DNA of 64,000 bases from assembly GCF_002217755.1 (NCBI RefSeq), contig NZ_BCFL01000017.1, positions 1 to 64,000 of the forward strand, written 5' to 3'. How positions within the stretch are numbered: position 1 is the first letter of the stretch; each line of letters opens with the position of its first letter. Below, piece after piece: positions 39,083 through 48,862 of this stretch. The stretch comes from Streptomyces hyaluromycini. GTDB taxonomy: Bacteria > Actinomycetota > Actinomycetes > Streptomycetales > Streptomycetaceae. The notes beneath the pieces are model-generated. The model was not told where the DNA came from. It ran no database searches and saw nothing but the letters and a program-made list of their open reading frames with translations. The position numbers and the translations under genes are program-made.

Positions 39083-39381
39083 CGGATTTCCTTTCATCGA
39101 TAACTTCAGGGCCGGGGGTCTGCGGCGTCCGCCGTTTCGCCGCCCCCTGTTATATGCAGTACTGCAGTACGTCGGAAAGCAAACCGCTTTTGCGGGAAAA
39201 ACACAAACCCCTGGGAGAGACCGAGGGGCCCGCTCCCGCCCGGAAACATGCGCGTTTCGGACATAGGGCACCTGGGCAAGGCGGGTCGTCCGGAATAGCG
39301 GCCCGATCTCCCGCCCATCTCTGCCCCGATGACCCTTGTCGAACCTTGTCGACCCTTGTCCGCCGCGATCCCTCTCGGCGA
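39083..39381 (-). promoter_or_regulatory. AT-richer lsr2 upstream region with a 12-bp palindrome
   Basis: No gene is seen. About 39145-39215 is AT-richer than its surroundings, with a -10-like CATATAAC on the minus strand and a perfect palindrome GTACTGCAGTAC at 39159-39170 next to it. AT-rich DNA is the target of Lsr2 itself, so autorepression is plausible. The part nearest 39381 is the end of the argA-like gene's 3' flank. Confidence 0.4.
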
Positions 39382-39915
39382 TCACAGATGCAGAAGCATC
39401 CGGCTGTTGCCCAAGGTGTTCGGTTTCACTCGTTCGAGTCCGAGGAACTCCGCGACACCCTCGTCATAGGAACGCAGCAGCTCCGCGTAGACATCGGTGT
39501 CGACGGGCGTCTCGCCGATCTCCACGAAGCCGTGCTTCCCGAAGAACTCGACTTCGAAGGTCAGACAGAAAACGCGGCGAACACCAAGCCAACGCGCGGT
39601 CTCCAGCAACTTCTCCAGCAACTGATGACCGACACCGGCACCCTTGAGGCTCCGGTTCACCGCGAGAGTGCGTACTTCCGCGAGGTCTTCCCACATCACG
39701 TGCAGTGCGCCGCAGCCGACCACCTCGGCGTTGTCGTCTCGTTCCGCGACCCAGAACTCCTGGATGTCCTCGTAAAGCGTCACCGTGGCTTTGTCGAGCA
39801 GGATGCGGTCGCGAACGTACGCGTCGAGGAGGCGGCGCACCGCCGGGACATCGCTGGTCCGGGCCCGCCGGACGGTGATGGCTTTTGCGGTGACTTCGGG
39901 GCGCGTCGCTGACAT
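39382..39915 (-). CDS. argA: GNAT acetyltransferase, amino-acid N-acetyltransferase (ArgA-like)
   Basis: A 177-residue GNAT enzyme. It aligns by eye with the short actinobacterial N-acetylglutamate synthase (Rv2747 type): TVRRARTSDVPAVRRLLDAY, ILLDKATVTLYEDIQEFWVA, then the acetyl-CoA loop VNRSLKGAGVGHQLL and FFGKHGFVEI. That enzyme acetylates glutamate (or glutamine) as the first step of arginine synthesis. The ATG at 39915 gives the usual start; the next upstream gene is a BlaI-type repressor in the same direction, 9 bases away. Confidence 0.78.
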   Translation of the reverse strand: MSATRPEVTAKAITVRRARTSDVPAVRRLLDAYVRDRILLDKATVTLYEDIQEFWVAERDDNAEVVGCGALHVMWEDLAEVRTLAVNRSLKGAGVGHQLLEKLLETARWLGVRRVFCLTFEVEFFGKHGFVEIGETPVDTDVYAELLRSYDEGVAEFLGLERVKPNTLGNSRMLLHL

Positions 39916-39924
39916 GAGCGGACG

Positions 39925-40374
39925 CTATCGCCCGCCGGTGTCCGCCACGGAGCCGGGGTTCTCCCCTCGCGGAGCTTCCCGGTCTTCCCTCTCTTCCCGC
40001 TGTTCCCGGCTATCCGGACCCTGCACGATGCGTACGGCGTCCCGCAGAGCCTGCCGCTGTTCGTCGCTCATCATCCCGAAGAAGGCGACGAGCGCGGCGG
40101 CCGGGTTGTCACTCTGCGACCAGGCGTCGTTCATCAGGGCGGCGGCGTAGGCGGCCCGGGTGGAGACGGCCTCATATCGATAGGCGCGCCCTTCGGCCTC
40201 CCGCCGGACCCAGCCCTTCTGATGGAGATTGTCCAAAACGGTCATCACCGTGGTGTAGGCGATCGACCGTTCCTGCTGAAGGTCTTCCAGGACTTCTCGA
40301 ACGGTCACCGGGCGGTTCCACTTCCACACCCGCGTCATGACCGCGTCTTCGAGTTCTCCCAATGGGCGAGGCAC
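39925..40374 (-). CDS. BlaI/MecI-type transcriptional repressor
   Basis: A 149-residue winged-helix repressor. It has the family start PRPLGELEDAVMTRVWKW, the recognition region SIAYTTVMTVLDNLHQKGWV and the tail EGRAYRYEAVSTRAAYAAAL, then a dimer part and a charged end. Members repress beta-lactamase or other operons and are cut by BlaR-type proteases. No BlaR gene adjoins. The GTG at 40374 is preferred over TTG 40404 because it gives the conserved PRPLGELEDAVM start, and a -10-like TATTGT lies seven bases upstream, so the message may be leaderless. Confidence 0.87.
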   Translation of the reverse strand: MPRPLGELEDAVMTRVWKWNRPVTVREVLEDLQQERSIAYTTVMTVLDNLHQKGWVRREAEGRAYRYEAVSTRAAYAAALMNDAWSQSDNPAAALVAFFGMMSDEQRQALRDAVRIVQGPDSREQREEREDREAPRGENPGSVADTGGR

Positions 40375-40534
40375 AGCCAGAACAATAGTGGGAGATCTCG
40401 CCAATCGCGTGCCGGACGTGCACTTTCACCAGCAAAGGCGATCAAAAGGGGCGTACGGCTCAAAAAATTCGGGACGCGAGGGGTGCTGCGGGGGATGCGC
40501 GGCGAGTCGTACGCCCGGGGCGGGCGCGGCCGCG

Positions 40535-40711
40535 TCAGACGCCGTCGGCCTTGGAGACGGCGGTCTGGCGGGCGCGCTCAAGGGCGGCGTCGACGGCGGC
40601 GTCCTCCTTGGCCTTGGCGGCCCCGCCCTGGGTCTTCACGATCACCCGGACCAGACCGATGAAGAAGACGGCCATGACGACCGGGGGCAGCAGCGCGGAG
40701 ACGTAGTCCAT
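40535..40711 (-). CDS. Small membrane protein, function unknown
   Basis: A 58-residue frame: DYVSALLPPVVMAVFFIGLV forms one membrane helix, followed by a charged, Lys/Ala/Glu-rich tail. Codon bias agrees with a real gene and I associate this sequence type with a conserved streptomycete small protein. The ATG at 40711 has no strong ribosome site. The function is not known. Confidence 0.6.
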   Translation of the reverse strand: MDYVSALLPPVVMAVFFIGLVRVIVKTQGGAAKAKEDAAVDAALERARQTAVSKADGV

Positions 40712-40778
40712 GCGTCCAGGGTAGCCACGGGGGACCGGGCGAAAGGGGCGGGGTGGGCGAACCGCCCCGGACGGCCGG

Positions 40779-41426
40779 TCAGCCGGCGGCGAGCTGCTGC
40801 GGGGGCCCGGCCGGCGGCGAGGCGGGCCGGCGCCGGGGAAAGACCTCACCCGGAGTGGGAATGGGCCGCTTCGGCGCGTCGGGCTCGGGAGCCGCGGGCT
40901 GCGGGGCGGGCCGTTCGGCGGGCTTCTCCTTGGGTTTCCTCTCCGGCTCCTCGGCCACGCCGCCCGGCAGGGCCGTCAGCCGCACCCTGGAGGCCGGAAC
41001 GGCGGGTGCCGGCACCTTGCGGGCCCCCTGGGCGAGCCGGGCCCGCACATCGCGCTCGGCGAGGTCCTGGCAGCGGCCGAGCAGTGCGGCGGCGCCGGCG
41101 TTCCCCCGCAGCGCCCGCAGCGCGGCGAGGTCGTCCGGGGTCGGCCGGTGCCCGGCACCCAGCGCCTCCCCCAGGAGGGCGAGGTAACCGGCGACGGTCC
41201 CCGGCAGGGCGGCGCGGTACCGGGCCAGATCGGCCACCAGGAAGGCACGAAGCCGGGCCCCCTCGCCGATCGCCTCGTCGAGCGACTCGGCGAGCCGATG
41301 ACAGTCCTTGACGTCCTCGGCGGAGACGGGACCGGGGTGAAGGGCGAGGGCGAGAGCACGGCGGAGCACACGCAGCTCCTCCGCACCGAACGCCATGCCG
41401 CCGCGGGATCCGTATGGCGTGGGCAT
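40779..41426 (-). CDS. Hypothetical protein, helical with Pro/Lys-rich tail
   Basis: A 215-residue protein. The first 150 residues are Ala/Leu-rich helices (ELRVLRRALALALHPGPVSA, RLRAFLVADLARYRAALPGT), and the rest is a Pro/Glu/Lys-rich disordered tail. No signal peptide or enzyme motif is seen. The start at 41426 (PTPYGSRGGMAFGAEELR) is followed by an alternative ATG ten codons on. I do not recognise the family. Confidence 0.72.
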   Translation of the reverse strand: MPTPYGSRGGMAFGAEELRVLRRALALALHPGPVSAEDVKDCHRLAESLDEAIGEGARLRAFLVADLARYRAALPGTVAGYLALLGEALGAGHRPTPDDLAALRALRGNAGAAALLGRCQDLAERDVRARLAQGARKVPAPAVPASRVRLTALPGGVAEEPERKPKEKPAERPAPQPAAPEPDAPKRPIPTPGEVFPRRRPASPPAGPPQQLAAG

Positions 41427-41550
41427 GGTCCGAAGATACGCGTAAATCAGACAAACTCGACATACCGCGCGGGTGTGGCGCAACACGGCCACCCACCTGG
41501 CCGCCGCCGACCGACAGCACCGGAATCCGAGACCCGGCCCGCACCCCCTC

Positions 41551-41867
41551 CCAGCCCGCCCGCCGCCTGAGGACGAGAGCCGACCCGCGCCTCCACCCAC
41601 CAGCCCGCCCAACGCTTGAAGACGAGAGCCGACCCGCGCCCTCCCTCCCAGCCCGTCCAACGCTTGAAGACGAGAGCCGACCCGCGCCCTCCCTCCCAGC
41701 CCGCCCCACGCTTGAAGACGAGAGCCGGCCCGCACCCCCACCCACCAGCCCGTCCGGCGTTCGAGGACGAGATCCGGCCCGCGCCCCCCTCCCAGCCCGT
41801 CCGGCGTTCGAGGACGAGATCCGGCCCGCGCCCCCCTCCCAGCCCGTCCGGCGTTTGAGGACGAGGC
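41551..41867 (+). repeat. Tandem repeat array, seven units of 47-49 bp
   Basis: Units begin with CCAGCCCG at 41551, 41600, 41648, 41696, 41745, 41792 and 41839. Each continues with the CGTTTGAGGACGAGA-type core and GCCCGCGCCC stretch. The last unit closes with the form CCGGCGTTTGAGGACGAGG that is common between Streptomyces genes. The array occupies most of the 572-base gap between two genes; nothing else was seen in the gap. Confidence 0.88.
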
Positions 41868-41998
41868 CGTTCAGGCCGAAGCGGGGGTGCGGGGGCGGCA
41901 GCCCCCGGAACGGGCGGTCGAAGGGGGCCCACCCCCTGGAGGACGGGACGGGTAGGGGCGGTGGGGGCGAGAAACCCACGCCCGCCCCCACCGGCCGC

Positions 41999-42796
41999 TC
42001 ACATCCGCGACACGTTCCGCTCGTACACCAGCCGCAACCCCACCAGCGTCAGCCACGGCTCGTGCTCGTCGATCACCGACGACTCCCCGAGCACCATCGG
42101 CGCCAACCCACCCGTCGCGATCACCGTCACATCGTCCGGATCGTCCGCCAGCTCCCGCGCCATCCGCCCGACCACCCCGTCGACCTGCCCGGCGAACCCG
42201 TACACGATGCCCGCCTGCATGGCCTCCACCGTGTTCTTCCCGATCACGCTCCGCGGCCGCGCCACCTCGATCTTCCGCAGCTGCGCGCCCTTGACGCCCA
42301 GCGCCTCCACGGAGATCTCGATACCGGGCGCGATCACACCCCCGACGTACTCCCCGCGCGCGGACACCGCGTCGAAGGTCGTGGCCGTACCGAAGTCGAC
42401 GACGATCGCCGGCCCCCCGAACAGCTCGACGGCGGCGACCGCGTTGATGATCCGGTCGGCGCCGACCTCCTTGGGGTTGTCGGTGAGGATCGGCACCCCG
42501 GTCTTCACCCCGGGCTCCACCAGCACCGCCGGCACGTCGCCGTAGTAGCGCCGCGTGACCTCGCGCAGCTCGTGCAGCACGGACGGCACGGTCGCGCAGA
42601 TCGCGATCCCGTCGATGCCGTCGCCGAGCTCGTCGCCGAGCAGCGGGTGCATGCCCATCAGGCCCTGGAGGAGCACCGCCAGCTCGTCGGCGGTACGGCG
42701 CGCGTCCGTGGAGATGCGCCAGTGCTCGACGATGTCCTCGCCGTCGAAGAGCCCGAGGACGGTATGGGTGTTGCCGACGTCGATCGTGAGGAGCAT
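41999..42796 (-). CDS. coaX: Type III pantothenate kinase
   Basis: Phosphorylates pantothenate, the first step to coenzyme A. The 265-residue protein starts LLTIDVGNTHTVLGLF (phosphate loop, catalytic Asp), has DNPKEVGADRIINAVAAV, FGTATTFDAVSARGEYVGG and ATGGLAPMV, the type III signature; length is typical. It is the last gene of the panC-nadB-nadC-coaX operon, four bases after nadC. Type III enzymes are not inhibited by CoA (established). Confidence 0.96.
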   Translation of the reverse strand: MLLTIDVGNTHTVLGLFDGEDIVEHWRISTDARRTADELAVLLQGLMGMHPLLGDELGDGIDGIAICATVPSVLHELREVTRRYYGDVPAVLVEPGVKTGVPILTDNPKEVGADRIINAVAAVELFGGPAIVVDFGTATTFDAVSARGEYVGGVIAPGIEISVEALGVKGAQLRKIEVARPRSVIGKNTVEAMQAGIVYGFAGQVDGVVGRMARELADDPDDVTVIATGGLAPMVLGESSVIDEHEPWLTLVGLRLVYERNVSRM

Positions 42797-42800
42797 GGGG

Positions 42801-43778
42801 TCACTCCGCCTCGCGCAGGTCCAGGCCGATGTCCAGGATCGGCGAGGAGTGGGTGAGGGCGCCGACGGCCAGGAAGTCCACGCCCGTGTCGGCGTACGCC
42901 CGCGCGTTGTCCAGCGCGAGCCGTCCAGACGCCTCCAGGAGCGCGCGCCCGCCGACGATCGCGACGGCCTCCTCGCACTCCATCGGCGTGAAGTTGTCCA
43001 GCAGGATCAGGTCGGCGCCCGCGTCGACGACCTCGCGCAGCTGGTGCAGGGTGTCGACCTCGACCTCGATCGCCAGGTCCGGGAAGGCCTCGCGGACGGC
43101 CTTGAAGGCCTGGGCGACGCCGCCGGCGGCGACCACGTGGTTGTCCTTGACCAGCGCCGCGTCGGAGAGCGACAGGCGGTGGTTGACGCCCCCGCCGCTG
43201 CGCACCGCGAACTTCTCCAGGGAGCGCAGCCCCGGGGTGGTCTTGCGGGTGTCCCGCACGCGCGTGGCCGTGCCCTCCAGCTCGTCCGCCCACGCGCGCG
43301 TGGCCGTCGCGATGCCGGAGAGGCGGTTCAGGATGTTGAGGGCGCTGCGCTCGGCGGTGAGCAGGTCGCGGGTGCGGGTGGTGATCGACAGCAGGCGCTG
43401 CCCGGCCTCGACCCGGTCGCCGTCCTCGACGTGCCGCTCGACCTCGAACTCGTCGGTGCAGACCACGGAGACCACGGCCTCGGCGACCCGGAGGCCCGCG
43501 ACGACACCGGCCTCGCGCGCGACGAAGTCGCCGGTCGCCACGGCCTCCTCGGGGACGGTCGCGACGGTCGTCACGTCCACGCCGCCCGCCAGGTCCTCCT
43601 GGATGGCCACGTTGGCGATGTCCTCGACCTCGATGGGGTCGAGGCCGGCGGCGGCCAGCAGTTCGGCGAGCGCGGGGTCGAGCCCGCACTCCAGGTACTC
43701 CTCGTCGCCCTCGGCGCCGCAGGCACAGCCGTCGCCGCAGCCGCCGCCGTCGGCGAGGGGAAGGTCGTTGGTGCTCAC
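42801..43778 (-). CDS. nadC: Nicotinate-nucleotide pyrophosphorylase (carboxylating)
   Basis: Converts quinolinate and PRPP to nicotinate mononucleotide. The 325-residue enzyme has HRLSLSDAALVKDNHV, IEVEVDTLHQLREVVDAGAD and SGGGVNHR, all family hallmarks. Before the core lies an unusual cysteine-rich N-terminus (GGGCGDGCACGAEG, Cys14, Cys18, Cys20). Start is uncertain: GTG 43778, or GTG 43787 overlapping the nadB stop as GTGA; an AGGAG site fits 43778 by spacing. It lies between nadB and coaX; no nadA occurs in the window. Confidence 0.94.
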   Translation of the reverse strand: MSTNDLPLADGGGCGDGCACGAEGDEEYLECGLDPALAELLAAAGLDPIEVEDIANVAIQEDLAGGVDVTTVATVPEEAVATGDFVAREAGVVAGLRVAEAVVSVVCTDEFEVERHVEDGDRVEAGQRLLSITTRTRDLLTAERSALNILNRLSGIATATRAWADELEGTATRVRDTRKTTPGLRSLEKFAVRSGGGVNHRLSLSDAALVKDNHVVAAGGVAQAFKAVREAFPDLAIEVEVDTLHQLREVVDAGADLILLDNFTPMECEEAVAIVGGRALLEASGRLALDNARAYADTGVDFLAVGALTHSSPILDIGLDLREAE

Positions 43779-43783
43779 GTCTG

Positions 43784-45532
43784 TCACTGCTCCTGGTGTG
43801 GCTGGTGGGGCCGGGTAGGGGGGAAGTCTGCGGTGTCGGTGGTGCCCACGGCCAGCGTCCGGTCGGGATTCAGCCGTACGACGATGTGGCGCCCCCACCG
43901 GGCGTCGTCGCGGTCGGCGTGGTCCTCGCGCCAGTGGCAGCCGCGGGTCTCCTCGCGGCGGCGGGCCGCCTCGACGAGCACGCGCGCGACGCACAGGAGG
44001 TTGGTGGCCTCCCAGGTGTCGACGCCGGGTTCGGCGGTCTTGCCGTTCTCGTCCAGGGCGTCGCGGGCGTCCGTGTGCAGCCGCTGGAGCTGTTCGGCGG
44101 CCCTGGCGAGGGACTCCTCGGAGCGCAGCACGCCGGCGCCCTCGGTCATGATCCGCTGGATGGCGAAGCGGGCCTCGGGGGCGAGCAGCGGGTGCGCGGG
44201 CTTCTCGGGGTGCGGGACCGGTGCGGGCACGCGCGCGTGGAGGCCGTTCTCCGCGCGGGCCGCCGTGATGTCGGCGGCGATGCGCTCGGCGTAGACGAGG
44301 CCTTCGAGGAGGGAGTTGGAGGCGAGCCGGTTCGCGCCGTGCACGCCGGTGCACGCGACCTCGCCGCAGGCGTAGAGCCCGGGGACGGTCGTGCGCCCCC
44401 GTGCGTCGGTGCGTACACCCCCGGAGGCGTAGTGGGCGGCGGGTGCTATCGGGATGGGCTCGGTGACCGGGTCGATGCCGTTGGCGCGGCAGGCGGCCAG
44501 GATGGTCGGGAAGCGGTGCTCCCACATGTCGGCGCCGAAGTGCCGGGCGTCGAGGTACATGTGCTCGGCGTCCTGCTCCTGCATGCGCCGCATGATGCCC
44601 TTGGCGACGATGTCCCGGGGCGCCAGCTCGGCGAGCTCGTGCTGCCCCACCATGAAGCGCACGCCGTCGGCGTCGACCAGGTGGGCGCCCTCGCCCCGCA
44701 CCGCCTCGGAGACCAGCGGCTGCTGGCCCTCGGCGTCCGGGCCGAGGAAGAGCACGGTCGGGTGGAACTGCACGAATTCGAGGTCGCTGACCTCGGCGCC
44801 GGCGCGCAGTGCCAGCGCCACGCCGTCCCCGGTCGACACCGACGGGTTGGTGGTCGCGGAGAACACCTGGCCCATGCCGCCGGTGGCGAGGACGACCGCG
44901 GGGGCGTGCACGGCGCCCACGCCGTCGTGCTGGCCCTCGCCCATGACGTGCAGGGTGACACCGGCCGTACGGCCCTCGGCGTCGGTCAGCAGGTCCAGGA
45001 CGAGCGCGTTCTCGAACGTGCGCAGCCCACGCGCGCGTACCGCCTCCACCAGGGCCCGGGAGACCTCGGCGCCGGTGGCGTCACCGCCCGCGTGCGCGAT
45101 CCGGCGCCGGTGGTGGCCGCCCTCGCGGGTGAGGTCGAGGCCGCCTTCGGAGGACTCGTCGAAGATCGCGCCGGTGTCGATGAGCCGCCTGACCGCGCCG
45201 GGCCCCTCGGTGACGAGGATCCGTACGGCGTCCTCGTCGCAGAGGCCGGCGCCGGCCACCAGGGTGTCCGCGAGGTGCTGTTCGGGGGTGTCGCCCTCGC
45301 CGAGGGCCGCGGCGATGCCGCCCTGCGCCCAGCGCGTGGAGCCGTCGTCCAGGCGGGCCTTGGTGACGACGACCGTGGTCAGCCCCGCGGCCTGGCAGCG
45401 CAGGGCCGCGGTCAGGCCGGCCACCCCGGACCCGACGACGACCACGTCCGCCGAGATGCTCCACCCCGGGGCGGGCGCGTGCAGCCGTATGCCGGTGCTG
45501 GTGCCTGTGCTGCTGGTGCCTGTGCTGGTCAC
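43784..45532 (-). CDS. nadB: L-aspartate oxidase
   Basis: FAD enzyme that oxidises aspartate to iminoaspartate, the first step of NAD synthesis. The 582-residue protein has the dinucleotide fold [15 protein letters not shown], the flavin-site region [25 protein letters not shown], and the Arg-rich active-site region. The N-terminus holds a short Ser/Thr/Gly repeat ([12 protein letters not shown]). Its GTG start overlaps the panC stop by four bases (GTGA). Confidence 0.96.
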   Translation of the reverse strand: MTSTGTSSTGTSTGIRLHAPAPGWSISADVVVVGSGVAGLTAALRCQAAGLTTVVVTKARLDDGSTRWAQGGIAAALGEGDTPEQHLADTLVAGAGLCDEDAVRILVTEGPGAVRRLIDTGAIFDESSEGGLDLTREGGHHRRRIAHAGGDATGAEVSRALVEAVRARGLRTFENALVLDLLTDAEGRTAGVTLHVMGEGQHDGVGAVHAPAVVLATGGMGQVFSATTNPSVSTGDGVALALRAGAEVSDLEFVQFHPTVLFLGPDAEGQQPLVSEAVRGEGAHLVDADGVRFMVGQHELAELAPRDIVAKGIMRRMQEQDAEHMYLDARHFGADMWEHRFPTILAACRANGIDPVTEPIPIAPAAHYASGGVRTDARGRTTVPGLYACGEVACTGVHGANRLASNSLLEGLVYAERIAADITAARAENGLHARVPAPVPHPEKPAHPLLAPEARFAIQRIMTEGAGVLRSEESLARAAEQLQRLHTDARDALDENGKTAEPGVDTWEATNLLCVARVLVEAARRREETRGCHWREDHADRDDARWGRHIVVRLNPDRTLAVGTTDTADFPPTRPHQPHQEQ

Positions 45533-46551
45533 GAGGCGGCTCCGAGGTTTCCGAAGGTGAGAGGAAGGTTGTCGATCAGCCGGGTCGTCCCGACCCGGGC
45601 GGCGACGGCGAGGACGGCCTCTCCGGTGAAGTCGTCGTCGATCTCGGTGAAGTCGGACGGGTCGACCAGGGCGAGGTAGTCCAGTTCGAGCGGCGGGTCG
45701 TAGTGGACGCCCTCGTCGAGGACCTGGCGGGCGGCCGCGCGGACCGCCGCGGCGGCGTTCGGCACGGCCTTGGCGACGGCGTGCGCGTCGGCGGCCGCGC
45801 GGGATTCGCCTATGGCGCTGAGCGCCTCGGCGCGCGCCCGCGTGGACGGCACCTCGCGCGCCCGCGCACGCAGCGCCTCCTGTGCCGCGTGCCGGTCATG
45901 GCCGGCGAACAGCGCGCGGGACAGCGTGAGCGCCGTGCGCCGCTCGTCGGCCGACAGGTAGCGGTTGCGGCTGGACAGCGCGAGCCCGTCGGACTCGCGC
46001 ACGGTCGGTACGCCGACGATCTCGATGCCGAAGTTCAGGTCGCGCACCATGCGCCGGATCACGGCCAGCTGCTGGGCGTCCTTCTGCCCGAACAGGGCCA
46101 CGTCGGGGCGGGTGAGGTGCAGCAGCTTGGCGACGACGGTGAGGACGCCGTCGAAGTGCCCGGGGCGGGAGGCGCCCTCCAGGAGCGTGCCCATCGGCCC
46201 CGCGGTGACCCGCACCTGGGGCTGGCCGCCCGGGTAGACCTCGTCGACGGACGGGGCGAACACGGCGTCCGCGCCCGCCTGTTCCGCGATCTTCAGGTCG
46301 GCTTCCAGGGTGCGCGGGTAGCGGTCGAGGTCCTCGCCCTGCCCGAACTGCAGGGGGTTCACGAAGACGGTGACGATCACGAAGCCCTTGCGGCCGACGT
46401 GCTCGCGGGCCGCCCTGATCAGCGTGGCGTGTCCCTCGTGCAGGGCGCCCATGGTCATGACGACGGCGGTGCGGCCCGAGTCCGCGAAGTGGTCCTGCAC
46501 GTACCTGAGGTCGTCGACGGTGGGGGCGAGTTCGAAGGGGCGGCGGCTCAT
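45529..46551 (-). CDS. panC: Pantothenate synthetase
   Basis: Joins pantoate and beta-alanine with ATP to make pantothenate. The 340-residue protein has the class I-type HIGH motif [15 protein letters not shown], the region [18 protein letters not shown], the KMSKS-like [15 protein letters not shown] and [14 protein letters not shown]. It is longer than E. coli PanC (283) through its C-terminal part. The ATG at 46551 overlaps the preceding DUF2520 gene by four bases and its stop overlaps nadB, so the whole run is coupled. Confidence 0.96.
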   Translation of the reverse strand: MSRRPFELAPTVDDLRYVQDHFADSGRTAVVMTMGALHEGHATLIRAAREHVGRKGFVIVTVFVNPLQFGQGEDLDRYPRTLEADLKIAEQAGADAVFAPSVDEVYPGGQPQVRVTAGPMGTLLEGASRPGHFDGVLTVVAKLLHLTRPDVALFGQKDAQQLAVIRRMVRDLNFGIEIVGVPTVRESDGLALSSRNRYLSADERRTALTLSRALFAGHDRHAAQEALRARAREVPSTRARAEALSAIGESRAAADAHAVAKAVPNAAAAVRAAARQVLDEGVHYDPPLELDYLALVDPSDFTEIDDDFTGEAVLAVAARVGTTRLIDNLPLTFGNLGAAS

Positions 46552-47480
46552 CGGTCTTCCCCGTTCTGCGGCGTGTGCGTCCCGGTGGCGAGGACGCCGA
46601 GCAGGTCCTCGGCGAGCTCCGGCTTCAGCAGGCCGTGCGCGAGCGCCCGGTCGGCCGTCGCGCGGGCCATCGCCAGGTAGCCGTCGACGGCCTGCGGGGC
46701 GTGCCTGCGCAGCTCCGTGACGTGCGCGGCGACGGTGCCCGCGTCCCCGCGCGCGACCGGCCCGGTCAGCGCCGCGTCGCCGGAGCGCAGGGCGTTGTCC
46801 AGGGCGGCGCCGAGCAGCGGGCCGAGCATCCGGTCGGGGGCCTCGACGCCGGCGGTGCGCAGCAGCTCCATGGACTGGGCGACCAGGGTGACCAGGTGGT
46901 TGGCGCCGAGGGCGAGGGCCGCGTGGTAGAGCGGGCGGTTCTCCTCGGAGATCCACTCCGGCTCGCCGCCCATCTCGATGACCAGGGCCTCGGCGGCCAG
47001 CCGCAGCTCCTCGGGCGCGGTCACCCCGAACGAGCAGCCCGCCAGCCGCTGCACGTCCACCGGCGTCCCCGTGAAGGTCATCGCCGGGTGCAGGGCCAGC
47101 GGCAGCCCGCCCGCGCGCAGGGCCGGGTCCAGGACCTTCGCGCCGTACCGGCCGGAGGTGTGCACGAGCAGCTGGCCGGGTCGTACGGCACCGGTCTCGG
47201 CGAGGCCGGTGACCAGGCCGGGCAGGGCGTCGTCGGGGACGGTCAGCAGGACCAGGTCGGCGCGCCGGAGGACCTCGGCGGGGGTTACCAGCGGGACGCC
47301 GGGCAGCATCGCCTCGGCGCGGCGCCGGGAGGCGTCGGAGACCCCGGAGACGGCCACCGGGCGGTGCCCGGCGAGCTGCAGCGACGCGGCCAGCGCGGGG
47401 CCCACCCGGCCGGCGCCGACGACACCGACGGTGAGCCGCGCGGGGCGGTCACCGATGTCTGGCTGTTGGACTGTACTCAC
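46548..47480 (-). CDS. Rossmann-fold DUF2520 oxidoreductase, candidate ketopantoate reductase (PanG-like)
   Basis: A 310-residue NAD(P)-binding protein. The Rossmann part starts [20 protein letters not shown], then [14 protein letters not shown] and [11 protein letters not shown]. The C-terminal half reads [20 protein letters not shown] and [15 protein letters not shown], typical of the Rossmann-like/DUF2520 family. The Francisella enzyme PanG, a ketopantoate reductase, is of this type as I recall. Its position directly before panC with overlap supports a role in pantoate supply. The GTG at 47480 is the start; it heads the cofactor operon. Confidence 0.82.
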   Translation of the reverse strand: MSTVQQPDIGDRPARLTVGVVGAGRVGPALAASLQLAGHRPVAVSGVSDASRRRAEAMLPGVPLVTPAEVLRRADLVLLTVPDDALPGLVTGLAETGAVRPGQLLVHTSGRYGAKVLDPALRAGGLPLALHPAMTFTGTPVDVQRLAGCSFGVTAPEELRLAAEALVIEMGGEPEWISEENRPLYHAALALGANHLVTLVAQSMELLRTAGVEAPDRMLGPLLGAALDNALRSGDAALTGPVARGDAGTVAAHVTELRRHAPQAVDGYLAMARATADRALAHGLLKPELAEDLLGVLATGTHTPQNGEDR

Positions 47481-47668
47481 GCGAGGGTGGCCTTCCCGTT
47501 CCAGTCCGCTCTGGGTACCGGACGATTTCTCGTCATGTTAACGCTATCCGGTCCGGGGCCGATCGGTCGTCCACAGGCTGTGGGTGACCCGTCACACCGG
47601 CGGCCCGTCCCACCGGCGGCACGGAAAATGCGAGGCACCCGGTCGACGCGCCCGGCATCATCCACGGC

Positions 47669-48862
47669 ATGAGTGATACGGCGACGGCCCAGGACGAAGA
47701 GCCGAAGGAACCCCTGTCGGCGGAAGAGCAGATGCGGGAGCGGCGCGCCGCCGCCTACCGGCGGGCCACCCGCGTCCTCGCGCGCATGGGCCTGCGGGCC
47801 CCGCTCCGCGAACGGCTCGCGCGGCTCCAGGAGGCCGCCCCCGAGGTGTACGACCTGGACGAACCGTCGGACCTCTACGGCAACGGCGTCGTCGAGGCCC
47901 TGGAGCGGCGCGTCGCGGCCCTGCTGGGCACGGAGGCCGCCGCGTTCTTCCCGACCGGCACGATGGCCCAGCAGGTCGCCCTGCGCTGCTGGGCGGCCCG
48001 CACCGGCAACCCCACGGTCGCCCTGCACGCCCTCGCCCACCCCGAGGTGCACGAACGCGACGCCTTCCGCGAGGTGGCCGGCCTGCGCACCGTGCGCGTC
48101 ACCGGCGAGCCCCGGCTCCCCACCGCGCAGGAGATACGCGACTTCGCGGAGCCCTTCGGGGCGCTGATGCTGGAGCTGCCCCTCAGGGACGCCGGTTTCG
48201 TCCTGCCCACCTGGGAGGAGCTCACGGAGCTGGTGGAGGCGGCGCGGGAGCGCGACGCGGTGGTGCACTTCGACGGTGCGCGCCTGTGGGAGTCCACCGT
48301 CCACCTCGGACGCTCCCTGTCCGAGATCGCGGACCTGGCGGACAGCGTCTACGTGTCGTTCTACAAGTCCCTCGACGGCTTCGGCGGCGCCGCGCTGGCA
48401 GGCCCGAAGTCCCTGGTCGAGGAGGCGAAGACCTGGCGCCACCGCTACGGCGGCATGGTCTTCCAGCAGTTCCCGACGGCGCTCGCGGCCCTGATCGGCC
48501 TGGAGCGCGAGCTCCCCCGCCTCCCGGACTACGTACGGCACGCGCGCGTGGTGGCCGCGGCCCTGCGCGAGGGCTTCGCCGAGGCAGGCGTCCCCTGGGC
48601 CCGCGTCCACCCCGAGGAACCGCATACCCACCAGTTCCAGCTCTGGCTGCCGTACGACGCCGACACACTGGTGGAAGCGGCGGTGGGCCAGGCCGAGGAG
48701 ACCGGAACCTACCTCTTCACGAGCCTGTGGGACACGAAGGGCCCGGGACTGTCGATGACGGAGCTGACGGTGACGGCGGCGGGCCTGGAGTGGACGGCGC
48801 AGGACGTGAAGGCGGCGGTCGCGGACTTCGCCGGGCGACTGCTGAAAGGCTCCCGTTCTTGA
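47669..48862 (+). CDS. PLP-dependent threonine aldolase / beta-eliminating lyase family
   Basis: A 397-residue fold-type I enzyme. The region VALHALAHPEVHERD and the catalytic Lys233 in SFYKSLDGFGGAAL mark the PLP site; HFDGARLWES holds the PLP-contacting Asp. This is the pattern of the low-specificity threonine aldolase family, which splits threonine to glycine and acetaldehyde, but the exact substrate is uncertain. Length is above the family mean (about 350) from an N-terminal helical extension (EEQMRERRAAAYRRATRVLA). It stands alone, divergent from the pan/nad operon. Confidence 0.85.
   Translation: MSDTATAQDEEPKEPLSAEEQMRERRAAAYRRATRVLARMGLRAPLRERLARLQEAAPEVYDLDEPSDLYGNGVVEALERRVAALLGTEAAAFFPTGTMAQQVALRCWAARTGNPTVALHALAHPEVHERDAFREVAGLRTVRVTGEPRLPTAQEIRDFAEPFGALMLELPLRDAGFVLPTWEELTELVEAARERDAVVHFDGARLWESTVHLGRSLSEIADLADSVYVSFYKSLDGFGGAALAGPKSLVEEAKTWRHRYGGMVFQQFPTALAALIGLERELPRLPDYVRHARVVAAALREGFAEAGVPWARVHPEEPHTHQFQLWLPYDADTLVEAAVGQAEETGTYLFTSLWDTKGPGLSMTELTVTAAGLEWTAQDVKAAVADFAGRLLKGSRS

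Noticed and set aside
41551..41867. CRISPR array
   Set aside because: Periodic 47-49-bp units look CRISPR-like, but the parts between the conserved cores also repeat and there are no unique spacers or cas genes.
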